A stretch of DNA of 64,000 bases from Brachionus manjavacas (taxonomy: Eukaryota > Rotifera > Eurotatoria > Ploima > Brachionidae). Both the position numbers and the translations under genes were made by a program. The stretch is taken from the NCBI GenBank assembly GCA_019054805.1, contig JAHQIY010000002.1, forward strand, positions 9,796,001 through 9,860,000, in the 5' to 3' direction. This document shows, piece by piece, positions 10,901 to 23,207 of this stretch. The notes beneath the pieces are model-generated. The model saw nothing but the letters and a program-made list of their open reading frames with translations, ran no database searches and was not told where the DNA came from. Numbering within the stretch: the stretch's first letter is position 1; each line of letters begins with the position of its first letter.

Positions 10901-13900
10901 ATTGTCCATTAGAAAATAAGGTAAAAAATGGACGTTTTGTCACTCAAGTTGTCAATAAGTGGAGTAGAAAATTAAAATCCCGCCTCGTTAATCCTTTAGT
11001 TCATAAGGAAAGCAAAAATAAATGGAGATCTCGTCAATCATGTTGTCCATTAGAAAATAAGGTAAAAAATCGACTCTTTTTCACTTAAGTTGTAAATTAG
11101 TCGAGTATAAAGTAAATTCCCGCATCGTTAATAAAATAGTTCATAAGGAAAGAAAAGAGTAATTGGAGGACTCGTCAATCATATTGTCCATTAGAAAATA
11201 AGGTCAGAAAAAGACGCTTTGTCACTCAAGTTGTTCATTAGTAAGTATAAAAAAATTGGAGGTCTTGTCAAACATGTTGTCCATTAGTAAATTTGGTAAA
11301 AAAAAGACGCTTTGTCACTCAAGTTGTCCCTAAAAAAAGAAATAAGTAAATTACCGCCTCGTATATCAAGCTTTCCATTAGAAAATAAGGTAAAAAATGG
11401 TTGCTTTGTCACTCAAGTTGTCAGTAAAAAAGGAAATAAGTAAAATCCCGCCTCGTTAATCAATTAGTTCATAGGGAAAGAAAATAGTAAATGGAGGTCT
11501 CGTCAATTATGTAGTCCATAAGAAAATAAGGTGAAAAATGGAGGCTTTGTCAATCAAGTTGCTCATAAGTATGTATAAAAGTAATTGAAGTTCTTGTCAA
11601 TTATGTTGTCCATAAGAAAATTAGGTAAAAAAGACGCTTTGTCACTCAATTTGTCCCTAAGTAAAGAAATAAGTAAATTACCGCCTCGTAAATCAAGCTT
11701 TCCATTAGAAAATAAGGTAAAAAATGGACGCTTTGTCACTCAAGTTGTCAATAAAAAAGGAAATAAGTAAAATCCCGCCTCGTTAATCAATTAGTTCATA
11801 GGGAAAGAAAAAAGTAAATGGAGGTCTCGTCAATTATGTTGTCCATTAGAAAATAAGGTGAAAAATGGACGCTTTGTCACTCAAGTTGTCCCTAAGTAAA
11901 GAAATAAGTAAATTACCGCCTCGTAAATCAAGCTTTCCATTAGAAAATAAGGTAAAAAATGGACGCTTTGTCACTCAAGTTGTCAATAAAAAAGGAAATA
12001 AGTAAAATCCCGCCTCGTTAATCAATTAGTTCATAGGGAAAGAAAAAGTAAATGGAGGTCTCGTCAATTATGTTGTCCATTAGAAAATAAGGTGAAAAAT
12101 GGACGCTTTGTCACTCAAGTTGCTCATAAGTATGTATAAAAGTAATTGAAGTTCTTGTCAATTATGGTGTCCATAAGAAAATTAGGTAAAAAAAAGACGC
12201 TTTGTCACTCAATTTGTCCCTAAGTAAAGAAATAAGTAAATTACCGCCTCGTAAATCAAGCTTTCCATTAGAAAATAAGGTAAAAAATGGACGCTTTGTC
12301 ACTCAAGTTGTCAATAAAAAAGGAAATAAGTAAAATCCCGCCTCGTTAATCAATTAGTTCATAGGGAAAGAAAAAAGTAAATGGAGGTCTCGTCAATTAT
12401 GTTGTCCATTGGAAAATAAGGTGAAAAATGGACGCTTTGTCACTCAAGTTGCTCATAAGTATGTATAAAAGTAATTGAAGTTCTTGTCAATTATGTTGTC
12501 CATAAGAAAATTAGGGAAAAAAAGACGCTTTGTCACTCAAGTTGTCAATAAGCAAAGAAATAAGCAAATTCCCGCCTCGTTAATAAAGTAATTACTGATG
12601 AAAGAAAAAAGTGAAAAGAGGTCTCGTCAATCATGTTGTCCATTAGAAGATAAGGTAAAATATTGACTCTTTTTCACTCAAGTTGTCAATTAGTAAAGAA
12701 ATAATTAAATTACCGCCACGTAAATCAAGCTTTCCATTAGGAAATAAGGTAAAAAATGGACGCTTTATCACTCAAGTTGTCAGTATAAAAGGAAATAAGT
12801 TAAATCCCGCCTCGTTAATCAATTAGTTCATAGGGAAAGAAAAAAGTAAATGGAGGTCTCGTCAATTATGTAGTCCATTAGAAAATAAGGTGAAAAATGG
12901 AGGCTTTGTCACTCAAGTTGCTCATTAGTTTGTATAAAAGTAATTCGAGGTGTTGTCAATCATGTTGTCCATAAGAAAATTAGGTAAAAAATAGACGCTT
13001 TGTCACTCAATTTGTCCCTAAGTAAAGAAATAAGTAAATTACCGCCTCGTAAATCAAGCTTTCCATTAGAAAATAAGGTAAAAAATGGACGCTTTGTCAC
13101 TCAAGTTGTCAATAAAAAAGGAAATAAGTAAAATCCCGCCTCGTTAATCAATTAGTTCATAGGGAAAGAAAAAAGTAAATGGAGGTCTCGTCAATTATGT
13201 TGTCCATTAGAAAATAAGGTGAAAAATGGACGCTTTGTCACTCAAGTTGTCCCTAAGTAAAGAAATAAGTAAATTACCGCCTCGTAAATCAAGCTTTCCA
13301 TTAGAAAATAAGGTAAAAAATGGACGCTTTGTCACTCAAGTTGTCAATAAAAAAGGAAATAAGTAAAATCCCGCCTCGTTAATCAATTAGTTCATAGGGA
13401 AAGAAAAAAGTAAATGGAGGTCTCGTCAATTATGTTGTCCATTAGAAAATAAGGTGAAAAATGGACGCTTTGTCACTCAAGTTGCTCATAAGTATGTATA
13501 AAAGTAATTGAAGTTCTTGTCAATTATGGTGTCCATAAGAAAATTAGGTAAAAAAGACGCTTTGTCACTCAATTTGTCCCTAAGTAAAGAAATAAGTAAA
13601 TTACCGCCTCGTAAATCAAGCTTTCCATTAGAAAATAAGGTAAAAAATGGACGCTTTGTCACTCAAGTTGTCAATAAAAAAGGAAATAAGTAAAATCCCG
13701 CCTCGTTAATCAATTAGTTCATAGGGAAAGAAAAAAGTAAATGGAGGTCTCGTCAATTATGTTGTCCATTGGAAAATAAGGTGAAAAATGGACGCTTTGT
13801 CACTCAAGTTGCTCATAAGTATGTATAAAAGTAATTGAAGTTCTTGTCAATTATGTTGTCCATAAGAAAATTAGGGAAAAAAGACGCTTTTTCACTCAAG

Positions 13901-15408
13901 TTGTCAATAAGCAAAGAAATAAGCAAATTCCCGCCTCGTTAATAAAGTAATTACTGATGAAAGAAAAAAGTGAAAAGAGGTCTCGTCAATCATGTTGTCC
14001 ATTAGAAGATAAGGTAAAATATTGACTCTTTTTCACTCAAGTTGTCAATTAGTAAAGAAATAATTAAATTACCGCCACGTAAATCAAGCTTTCCATTAGG
14101 AAATAAGGTAAAAAATGGACGCTTTATCACTCAGAAGTTGTCAGTATAAAAGGAAATAAGTTAAATCCGCCTCGTTAATCAATTAGTTCATAGGGGAAAG
14201 AAAAAGTACAAATGGAGGTCTCGTCAATTATGTAGTCCATTAGAAAATAAGGTGAAAAATGGAGGCTTTGTCACTCAAGTTGCTCATTAGTTTGTATAAA
14301 AGTAATTCGAGGTGTTGTCAATCATGTTGTCCATAAGAAAATTAGGTAAAAAATAGACGCTTTGTCACTCAATTTGTCCCCTAAGTAAAGAAATAAGTAT
14401 ATTACCGCCTCGTAAATCAAGCTTTCCATTAGAAAATAAGGTAAAAAATGGACGCTTTGTCACTCAAGTTGTCAATAAAAAAGGAAATAAGTAAAATCCC
14501 GCCTCGTTAATCAATTAGTTCATAGGGAAAGAAAAAAGTAAATGGAGGTCTCGTCAATTATGTAGTCCATTAGAAAATAAGGTGAAAAATGGAGGCTTTG
14601 TCAATCAAGTTGCTCATTAGTTTGTATAAAAGTAATTCGAGGTGTTGTCAATCATGTTGTCCATAAGAAAATTAGGTAAAAAGACGCTTTGTCACTCAAT
14701 TTGTCCCTAAGTAAAGAAATAAGTAAATTACCGCCTCGTAAATCAAGCTTTCCATTAGAAAATAAGGTAAAAATGGACGCTTTGTCACTCAAGTTGTCAA
14801 TAAAAAAGGAAATAAGTAAAATCCCGCCTCGTTAATCAATTAGTTCATAGGGAAAGAAAAAAAGTAAATGGAGGTCTCGTCAATTATGTTGTCCATTAGA
14901 AAATAAGGTGAAAAATGGACGCTTTGTCACTCAAGTTGCTCATAAGTATGTATAAAAGTAATTGAAGTTCTTGTCAATTATGTTGTCCATAAGAAAATTA
15001 GGTAAAAAAGACGCTTTGTCACTCAATTTGTCCCTAAGTAAAGAAATAAGTAAATTACCGCCTCGTAAATCAAGCTTTCCATTAGAAAATAAGGTAAAAA
15101 ATGGACGCTTTGTCACTCAAGTTGTCAATAAAAAAGGAAATAAGTAAAATCCCGCCTCGTTAATCAATTAGTTCATAGGGAAAGAAAAAAGTAAATGGAG
15201 GGTCTCGTCAATTATGTTGTCCATTAGAAAATAAGGTGAAAAATGGACGCTTTGTCACTCAAGTTGCTCATAAGTATGTATAAAAGTAATTGAAGTTCTT
15301 GTCAATTATGTTGTCCATAAGAAAATTAGGTAAAAAATAGACGCTTTGTCACTCAATTTGTCCCTAAGTAAAGAAATAAGTAAATTACCGCCTCGTAAAT
15401 CAAGCTTT
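7927..15408. repeat. Satellite A array, segment 2 (with ~327-330-bp HOR)
   Basis: Tandem satellite A throughout. From about 11,580 onward it is organised as a higher-order repeat. In one clear copy the boundaries (AAGTAA...) are at 13,267, 13,361, 13,408, 13,502 and 13,594, giving spacings of 94, 47, 94 and 92 bp (327 total). The two halves of each 94-bp unit are visibly related, so the basic unit is ~47 bp and the HOR is a 7-mer. Some copies lack or repeat sub-units (561 bp between 11,587 and 12,148). Short open frames such as 11,585-11,770 and 13,508-13,693 are chance products. No host gene seen. Confidence 0.92.
13437..13466. repeat. Satellite A inverted repeat (example)
   Basis: GTCCATT (13,437-13,443) and AATGGAC (13,460-13,466) are perfect reverse complements separated by 16 bases. 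The same arms recur in a large share of satellite A dimers. Several element/satellite junctions fall in these arms. Confidence 0.8.
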
Positions 15409-16305
15409 CCATTATATCCTTCAAAAACTGATTCAAGCCAAAAAGATTTTAATCATTTAAAAGCAAGAAGAAAAAGACGCTGAATCAAAGGCAAAAATTA
15501 AGCGGTACAATGATAAAAGAGATAAGTCGTGTGTCTCTAACTTTAAAACAAATGATTTAGTTTTAGTCAAGTGGAGAATAGCGTATAAATCTGATCCAAT
15601 TTATAATCCGAAACCATATAAGATAGTGGGAATTAATGGTTCAATGGTGACTGCTCAAAGAGAGGGTCATCAAATCGTTTGAAACTCGTCATTTTATAAA
15701 AGGTATTTTACTCAAAGAGGTATCATCTAGTGACCAGAGTCCTAAGCCAAAACTCAGAAAATTTGCTAGAAGCTTAATTCCCTGAGCAGGTCCCAGATCA
15801 ACAAATCCAAAGCCATGCTGACCCAGAACCAGTTGAGTCGACAGAAGTAAAGGAAGAAGATGGAGACAACTGAAGTTACAGTGAGTGATGGTAGTAGCGG
15901 GAACTATGAAACAGGGGACGAAGGTACTGGTATTGATAGAAAAGCAAGTCCTGAAGAGAGCGAGGACATGAATAGTAGAGGTGAAAACGGTTTAAGTAAT
16001 GAAGAGGAAGATAGTGGAAGTACAAAAGAAGAAGAGGGTGAATGTAAAGAAGATGAAGATGGCAATGAGAAAAGGAATGATAGACCAAAGAGGGTTAGGC
16101 GTAAACCTGATTTCTTTGGAAAACCGGTTTCGCATGGATAAATGGGAATATTGAGATCATTGAAATTTATTTAATCAAATTTTGTAAATAATAATTTATA
16201 TACTCAAATGTTATTTTTTTTGATCTAATTAATCAATTGTGATTTGAATCTCGTATGGTTCCAAATTAAGCAAGGGGAAGATGAAGTGTCGTAATATAAG
16301 ATCAA
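15409..16305 (+). mobile_element. Element 1 3' fragment (copy c)
   Basis: Equivalent to 6,300-7,191 of element 1: integrase C-terminal domain, charged tail, UTR, polypurine tract and 24-bp LTR stub (16,282-16,305). It joins satellite A at CCATTA (15,409-15,414), a 6-bp identity shared by the satellite and the element. It carries the same TGA as element 1 plus an extra A near 15,470 and an extra C near 15,781, so it is non-coding overall. The tail frame 15,860-16,141 is still intact. Confidence 0.88.
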
Positions 16306-17041
16306 AATAATATAGATGTAAATAATAATATTTACTTTAAAAAAGATCATTATTTTTCAAAAAAAATAATTTTAGTTAAAAAAAGATTAATTTCTCTTAA
16401 AAAGAAATAATTTTGCTAAATAAAAAAAAAAATTTTGCTAAATAAAAGATGATTTTTGCTCAAAAAAGATGATTTTTGCTCAAAAAAATCATTTTTGCTT
16501 GAAAATAATAATATTTGCTTTAAAAAGATCATTTTTTATCAAAATAAAATAATTTTAGCAAAAAAAAGATTAATTTTTCTTAAAAGAAATAATTTTGCTA
16601 AATAAAAGATCATTTTTGCTTGAAAATATTAATATTTGCTTTAAAAAAGATCATTTCTGCTTGAAAATATTAATATTCGCTTTAAAAGAAAAAATTCTTT
16701 TAAAAAAAAGATGATTTTTGCAAAATAAAAGATTAACTTTTCTTAAAAAGAAATAATTTTGCTAAAAAAAAGATGATTTTTGCTAAAAAAAAGATGATAT
16801 TTGCTAAAAAAAAGATGATTTTTGCAAAATAAAAGATGATTTCTTCTCAAAAATAATAATTTTTGCTTGAAAAAAAATCATTTTTGCTTGTAAATAATAA
16901 TATTTGCTTTAAAAAAGATCATTTTTTATCAAAATAAAATAATTTTAGCAAAAAAAAAGATTAATTTTTCTTAAAATGAAATAATTTTGCTAAATAAAAA
17001 AAAAAATTTTGCTAAAAAAAAGATGATTTTTGCAAAATAAA
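16306..17041. repeat. A-rich minisatellite block (copy c)
   Basis: Same A-rich repeat as copies a and b, here with a GATGATATTTGCT variant shared only with copy d. No gene. Confidence 0.8.
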
Positions 17042-19900
17042 TATCAAGTATCGATAATCAAGTAGTTTCTAAGGAAAGAAAAAAGAAAATAGAAGTCTCG
17101 TCATTCATGTTGTCCATTAGAAAATAAGTTGTCAATAAGTAGAGTAGAAAATTAAATTACCGCCTCGATAATCAAGTAGTTTCTAAGGAAAGAAAAAAGT
17201 AAATAGAAGTCTCCTCATTCATATTGTCCATTAGAAAATAAGGTAAAAAATAGACGCTTTGTCATTCAATTTGTCCCTTAGTAGAGATATAAGTAAATTA
17301 CCGCCTCGTAAATCTAGCTGTCAATTACAAAATAAGGTAAAAAATCGACTCATTGTCACTCAAGTTGTTAATAAGTAGAGAAGAAAGTAAATTCCCATAT
17401 CGTTAATCAAGTAGTTTCTAATGAAAGCAAAAATAAATGGAGATCTCGTCAATCATGTTGTCCATTAGAAAATAAGGTAAAAAATCGACTCTTTTTCACT
17501 TAAGTTGTAAATTAGTCGAGTATAAAGTAAATTCCCGCATCGTTAATAAAATAGTTCATAAGGAAAGAAAAAAGTTAATGTACGTCTCGTTAATAATGTT
17601 GTTCATTAGTAAAGAAAAGCGTAATTGGAAGCCTCGTAAATCAAATTGTCCAAAAAAAAATAATGTAAAAAATGGACGCTTTGTCGCTTTAGTTGTCCCT
17701 AAATAAAGAAATAAGTAAATTTTCGCCTCGATAATCAAGTAGTTTCTAAGGAAAGAAATAAGTAAATTACCGCCTCGTAAATCAAGCTTTCCATTAGAAA
17801 ATAAGGTAAAAAATGGACGCTTTGTCACTCAAGTTGTCAATAAAAAAGGAAATAAGTAAAATCCCGCCTCGTTAATCAATTAGTTCATAGGGAAAGAAAA
17901 AAGTAAATGGAGGTCTCGTCAATTATGTTGTCCATTAGAAAATAAGGTGAAAAATGGACGCTTTGTCACTCAAGTTGCTCATAAGTATGTATAAAAGTAA
18001 TTGAAGTTCTTGTCAATTATGGTGTCCATAAGAAAATTAGGTAAAAAAAAGACGCTTTGTCACTCAATTTGTCCCTAAGTAAAGAAATAAGTAAATTACC
18101 GCCTCGTAAATCAAGCTTTCCATTAGAAAATAAGGTAAAAAATGGACGCTTTGTCACTCAAGTTGTCAATAAAAAAGGAAATAAGTAAAATCCCGCCTCG
18201 TTAATCAATTAGTTCATAGGGAAAGAAAAAAGTAAATGGAGGTCTCGTCAATTATGTTGTCCATTGGAAAATAAGGTGAAAAATGGACGCTTTGTCACTC
18301 AAGTTGCTCATAAGTATGTATAAAAGTAATTGAAGTTCTTGTCAATTATGTTGTCCATAAGAAAATTAGGGAAAAAAAGACGCTTTGTCACTCAAGTTGT
18401 CAATAAGCAAAGAAATAAGCAAATTCCCGCCTCGTTAATAAAGTAATTACTGATGAAAGAAAAAAGTGAAAAGAGGTCTCGTCAATCATGTTGTCCATTA
18501 GAAGATAAGGTAAAATATTGACTCTTTTTCACTCAAGTTGTCAATTAGTAAAGAAATAATTAAATTACCGCCACGTAAATCAAGCTTTCCATTAGGAAAT
18601 AAGGTAAAAAATGGACGCTTTATCACTCAAGTTGTCAGTATAAAAGGAAATAAGTTAAATCCCGCCTCGTTAATCAATTAGTTCATAGGGAAAGAAAAAA
18701 GTAAATGGAGGTCTCGTCAATTATGTAGTCCATTAGAAAATAAGGTGAAAAATGGAGGCTTTGTCACTCAAGTTGCTCATTAGTTTGTATAAAAGTAATT
18801 CGAGGTGTTGTCAATCATGTTGTCCATAAGAAAATTAGGTAAAAAATAGACGCTTTGTCACTCAATTTGTCCCTAAGTAAAGAAATAAGTATATTACCGC
18901 CTCGTAAATCAAGCTTTCCATTAGAAAATAAGGTAAAAATGGACGCTTTATCACTCAAGTTGTCAATAAAAAAGGAAATAAGTAAAATCCCGCCTCGTTA
19001 ATCAATTAGTTCATAGGGAAAGAAAAAAGTAAATGGAGGTCTCGTCAATTATGTAGTCCATTAGAAAATAAGGTGAAAAATGGAGGCTTTGTCAATCAAG
19101 TTGCTCATTAGTTTGTATAAAAGTAATTCGAGGTGTTGTCAATCATGTTGTCCATAAGAAAATTAGGTAAAAAGACGCTTTGTCACTCAATTTGTCCCTA
19201 AGTAAAGAAATAAGTAAATTACCGCCTCGTAAATCAAGCTTTCCATTAGAAAATAAGGTAAAAAATGGACGCTTTGTCACTCAAGTTGTCAATAAAAAAG
19301 GAAATAAGTAAAATCCCGCCTCGTTAATCAATTAGTTCATAGGGAAAGAAAAAAGTAAATGGAGGTCTCGTCAATTATGTTGTCCATTAGAAAATAAGGT
19401 GAAAAATGGACGCTTTGTCACTCAAGTTGCTCATAAGTATGTATAAAAGTAATTGAAGTTCTTGTCAATTATGTTGTCCATAAGAAAATTAGGTAAAAAA
19501 AAGACGCTTTGTCACTCAATTTGTCCCTAAGTAAAGAAATAAGTAAATTACCGCCTCGTAAATCAAGCTTTCCATTAGAAAATAAGGTAAAAAATGGACG
19601 CTTTGTCACTCAAGTTGTCAATAAAAAAGGAAATAAGTAAAATCCGCCTCGTTAATCAATTAGTTCATAGGGAAAGAAAAAAGTAAATGGAGGTCTCGTC
19701 AATTATGTTGTCCATTAGAAAATAAGGTGAAAAATGGACGCTTTGTCACTCAAGTTGCTCATAAGTATGTATAAAAGTAATTGAAGTTCTTGTCAATTAT
19801 GTTGTCCATAAGAAAATTAGGTAAAAAAATAGACGCTTTGTCACTCAATTTGTCCCTAAGTAAAGAAATAAGTAAATTACCGCCTCGTAAATCAAGCTTT
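17042..19900. repeat. Satellite A array, segment 3
   Basis: Satellite A beginning ATCAAGTATCGATAATCAAG after the A-rich block. From ~17,752 it becomes the HOR form that matches 13,262-15,408. No gene. Confidence 0.9.
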
Positions 19901-20795
19901 CCATTATATCCTTCAAAAACTGATTCAAGCCAAAAAGATTTTAATCATTTAAAAGCAAGAAGAAAAGACGCTGAATCAAAGGCAAAAATTAAGCGGTACA
20001 ATGATAAAAGAGATAAGTCGTGTGTCTCTAACTTTAAAACAAATGATTTAGTTTTAGTCAAGTGGAGAATAGCGTATAAATCTGATCCAATTTATAATCC
20101 GAAACCATATAAGATAGTGGGAATTAATGGTTCAATGGTGACTGCTCAAAGAGAGGGTCATCAAATCGTTTGAAACTCGTCATTTTATAAAAGGTATTTT
20201 ACTCAAGAGGTATCATCTAGTGACCAGAGTCCTAAGCCAAAACTCAGAAAATTTGCTAGAAGCTTAATTCCTGAGCAGGTCCCAGATCAACAAATCCAAA
20301 GCCATGCTGACCCAGAACCAGTTGAGTCGACAGAAGTAAAGGAAGAAGATGGAGACAACTGAAGTTACAGTGAGTGATGGTAGTAGCGGGAACTATGAAA
20401 CAGGGGACGAAGGTACTGGTATTGATAGAAAAGCAAGTCCTGAAGAGAGCGAGGACATGAATAGTAGAGGTGAAAACGGTTTAAGTAATGAAGAGGAAGA
20501 TAGTGGAAGTACAAAAAGAAGAAGAGGGTGAATGTAAAGAAGATGAAGATGGCAATGAGAAAAGGAATGATAGACCAAAGAGGGTTAGGCGTAAACCTGA
20601 TTTCTTTGGAAAACCGGTTTCGCATGGATAAATGGGAATATTGAGATCATTGAAATTTATTTAATCAAATTTTGTAAATAATAATTTATATACTCAAATG
20701 TTATTTTTTTTGATCTAATTAATCAATTGTGATTTGAATCTCGTATGGTTCCAAATTAAGCAAGGGGAAGATGAAGTGTCGTAATATAAGATCAA
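19901..20795 (+). mobile_element. Element 1 3' fragment (copy d)
   Basis: Same extent and same CCATTA junction (19,901-19,906) as copy c, ending in the LTR stub at 20,772-20,795. The TGA at 20,171-20,173 is shared with element 1. An extra A near 20,515 shifts the tail frame. A satellite-derived frame from 19,781 happens to read through the junction into the integrase segment, giving a 130-codon chimera that I treat as accidental. Confidence 0.88.
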
Positions 20796-21506
20796 AATAA
20801 TATAGATGTAAATAATAATATTTACTTTAAAAAAGATCATTATTTTTCAAAAAAAATAATTTTAGTTAAAAAAAGATTAATTTCTCTTAAAAAGAAATAA
20901 TTTTGCTAAATAAAAAAAAAAATTTTGCTAAATAAAAGATGATTTTTGCTCAAAAAAAGATGATTTTTGCTCAAAAAAAAATCATTTTTGCTTGAAAATA
21001 ATAATATTTGCTTTAAAAAAGATCATTTTTTATCAAAATAAAATAATTTTAGCAAAAAAAGATTAATTTTTCTTAAAAGAAATAATTTTGCTAAATAAAA
21101 GATCATTTTTTGCTTGAAAATATTAATATTTGCTTTAAAAAGATCATTTCTGCTTGAAAATATTAATATTCGCTTTAAAAGAAAAAATTCTTTTAAAAAA
21201 GATGATTTTTGCAAAATAAAAGATTAACTTTTCTTAAAAAGAAATAATTTTGCTAAAAAAAGATGATATTTGCTAAAAAAAAGATGATTTTTGCAAAATA
21301 AAAGATGATTTCTTCTCAAAAATAATAATTTTTGCTTGAAAAAAAATCATTTTTGCTTGTAAATAATAATATTTGCTTTAAAAAGATCATTTTTATCAAA
21401 ATAAAATAATTTTAGCAAAAAAAAAGATTAATTTTTCTTAAAATGAAATAATTTTGCTAAATAAAAAAAAAAATTTTGCTAAAAAAAAGATGATTTTTGC
21501 AAAATA
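20796..21506. repeat. A-rich minisatellite block (copy d)
   Basis: Fourth copy of the A-rich block, slightly shorter, with one GATGATTTTTGCT unit fewer than copies a and b. No gene. Confidence 0.8.
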
Positions 21507-22843
21507 AATATCAAGTATCGATAATCAAGTAGTTTCTAAGGAAAGAAAAAAGAAAATAGAAGTCTCGTCATTCATGTTGTCCATTAGAAAATAAGTTGTC
21601 AATAAGTAGAGTAGAAAATTAAATTACCGCCTCGATAATCAAGTAGTTTCTAAGGAAAGAAAAAAGTAAATAGAAGTCTCCTCATTCATATTGTCCATTA
21701 GAAAATAAGGTAAAAAATAGACGCTTTGTCATTCAATTTGTCCCTTAGTAGAGATATAAGTAAATTACCGCCTCGTAAATCTAGCTGTCAATTACAAAAT
21801 AAGGTAAAAAATCGACTCATTGTCACTCAAGTTGTTAATAAGTAGAGAAGAAAGTAAATTCCCATATCGTTAATCAAGTAGTTTCTAATGAAAGCAAAAA
21901 TAAATGGAGATCTCGTCAATCATGTTGTCCATTAGAAAATAAGGTAAAAAATCGACTCTTTTTCACTTAAGTTGTAAATTAGTCGAGTATAAAGTAAATT
22001 CCCGCATCGTTAATAAAATAGTTCATAAGGAAAGAAAAAAGTTAATGTACGTCTCGTTAATAATGTTGTTCATTAGTAAAGAAAAGCGTAATTGGAATAC
22101 TCGTCAATCATGTTGTCCATTAGAAAATAAGGTAAAATATTGACTCTTTATCACTCAAGTTGTCAAATAGTAAACAAATAAGTAAATTGAAGCCTCGTAA
22201 ATCAAATTGTCCAAAAAAAAATAATGTAAAAAATGGACGCTTTGTCGCTTTAGTTGTCCCTAAATAAAGAAATAAGTAAATTTTCGCCTCGATAATCAAG
22301 TAGTTTCTAAGGAAAGAAAAAAGTAAATAGAAGTCTCCTCATTCATATTGTCCATTAGAAAATAAGGTAAAAAATAGACGCTTTGTCACTCAATTTGTCC
22401 CTAAGTTAAGAAATAAGTAAATTACCGCCTCGTAAATCAAGATTTCCATTAGAAAATAAGGTAAAAAATGGACGCTTTGTCACTCAAGTTGTCAATAAAA
22501 AAGGAAATAAGTAAAATCCCGCCTCGTTAATCCATTAGTTCATAAGGAAAGCAAAAATAAATTGAGGTCTTTTAAATCATGTTGTCCATTAGAAAATAAG
22601 GTAAAAAATCGACTCTTTGTTGTTAATTAGTAGAGTATAAAGTAAATTCCCGCATCGTTAATAAAATAGTTCATAAGGAAAGAAAAGAGTAATTGGAGGA
22701 CTCGTCAATCATATTGTCCGTTAGAAAATAAAGTTAAAAATAAACGCATTGTCACTCAAGTTGTTCAATAGTAAAGAAAAAAGTAAATTCCCGCCTCGTT
22801 AATAAAATAGTTCATAAGGAAAGAAAAAAAATAATGTAGGTCT
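21507..22843. repeat. Satellite A array, segment 4
   Basis: Corresponds to 1,017-2,371 and ends at the same GGTCT (22,839-22,843) before an LTR. No gene. Confidence 0.9.
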
Positions 22844-23207
22844 TGAAGTGTCGTGATATAAGATCAACAACAACATGGAGCTTACATCAGCAACGTCGTA
22901 CTTACATCATTAAACAAATGTATCATCAAACAACAAACAACTGGCAATCCTTTGGAAGTTGTTTGTAGTTTTATAATTTTGCACACGGCACTATAATTAA
23001 TTTATTTATAAACTAGCTACCAGCTAATGAAAGAAAAAAACATTATTTTATTTTTATTATATTTCTCTCTCTTTCTTCTTCTTTTATTTTGTTCTCTAAT
23101 TAGCGTGGTTACTAAGAGTGGCCACTTTCATTTATTTGCATAGAATAAAAGCTTATTAAATATAATAGTCTATTTGACATTTTAATACCATATTGGTAAT
23201 TATTTCA
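22844..23207 (+). mobile_element. Solo LTR of element 1 family, with 5-bp target duplication
   Basis: 364 bp, TGAAGTGTCG...TTATTTCA, flanked on both sides by GGTCT (22,839-22,843 and 23,208-23,212). The 5-bp target duplication shows a genuine integration into satellite A followed by LTR-LTR recombination. AATAAA is conserved near 23,143. It has the same left flank as the LTR at 2,372, so both descend from one insertion site carried by a larger duplication. Confidence 0.92.

Larger units (their letters stand above)
13262..22320. repeat. Tandem segmental duplication, ~4.49-kb period
   Basis: The block 13,262-17,752 (satellite A HOR, element 1 3' fragment, A-rich block, satellite A) is repeated at about 17,753-22,320. 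Matching landmarks are 13,872/18,363, 15,409/19,901 and 16,282/20,772. The second copy retains a ~120-bp satellite stretch (near 22,090-22,190) that the first lacks near 17,625. Right boundary approximate. Confidence 0.75.

Noticed and set aside
12590..12620. Hammerhead ribozyme in satellite A (CTGATGA followed by GAAAA)
   Set aside because: CTGATGA and a later GAAA occur near 12,596, but the segment between them cannot form stem II and no matching stems I or III are seen. Satellite B has only CTGATTTACGAA, which lacks the core consensus.
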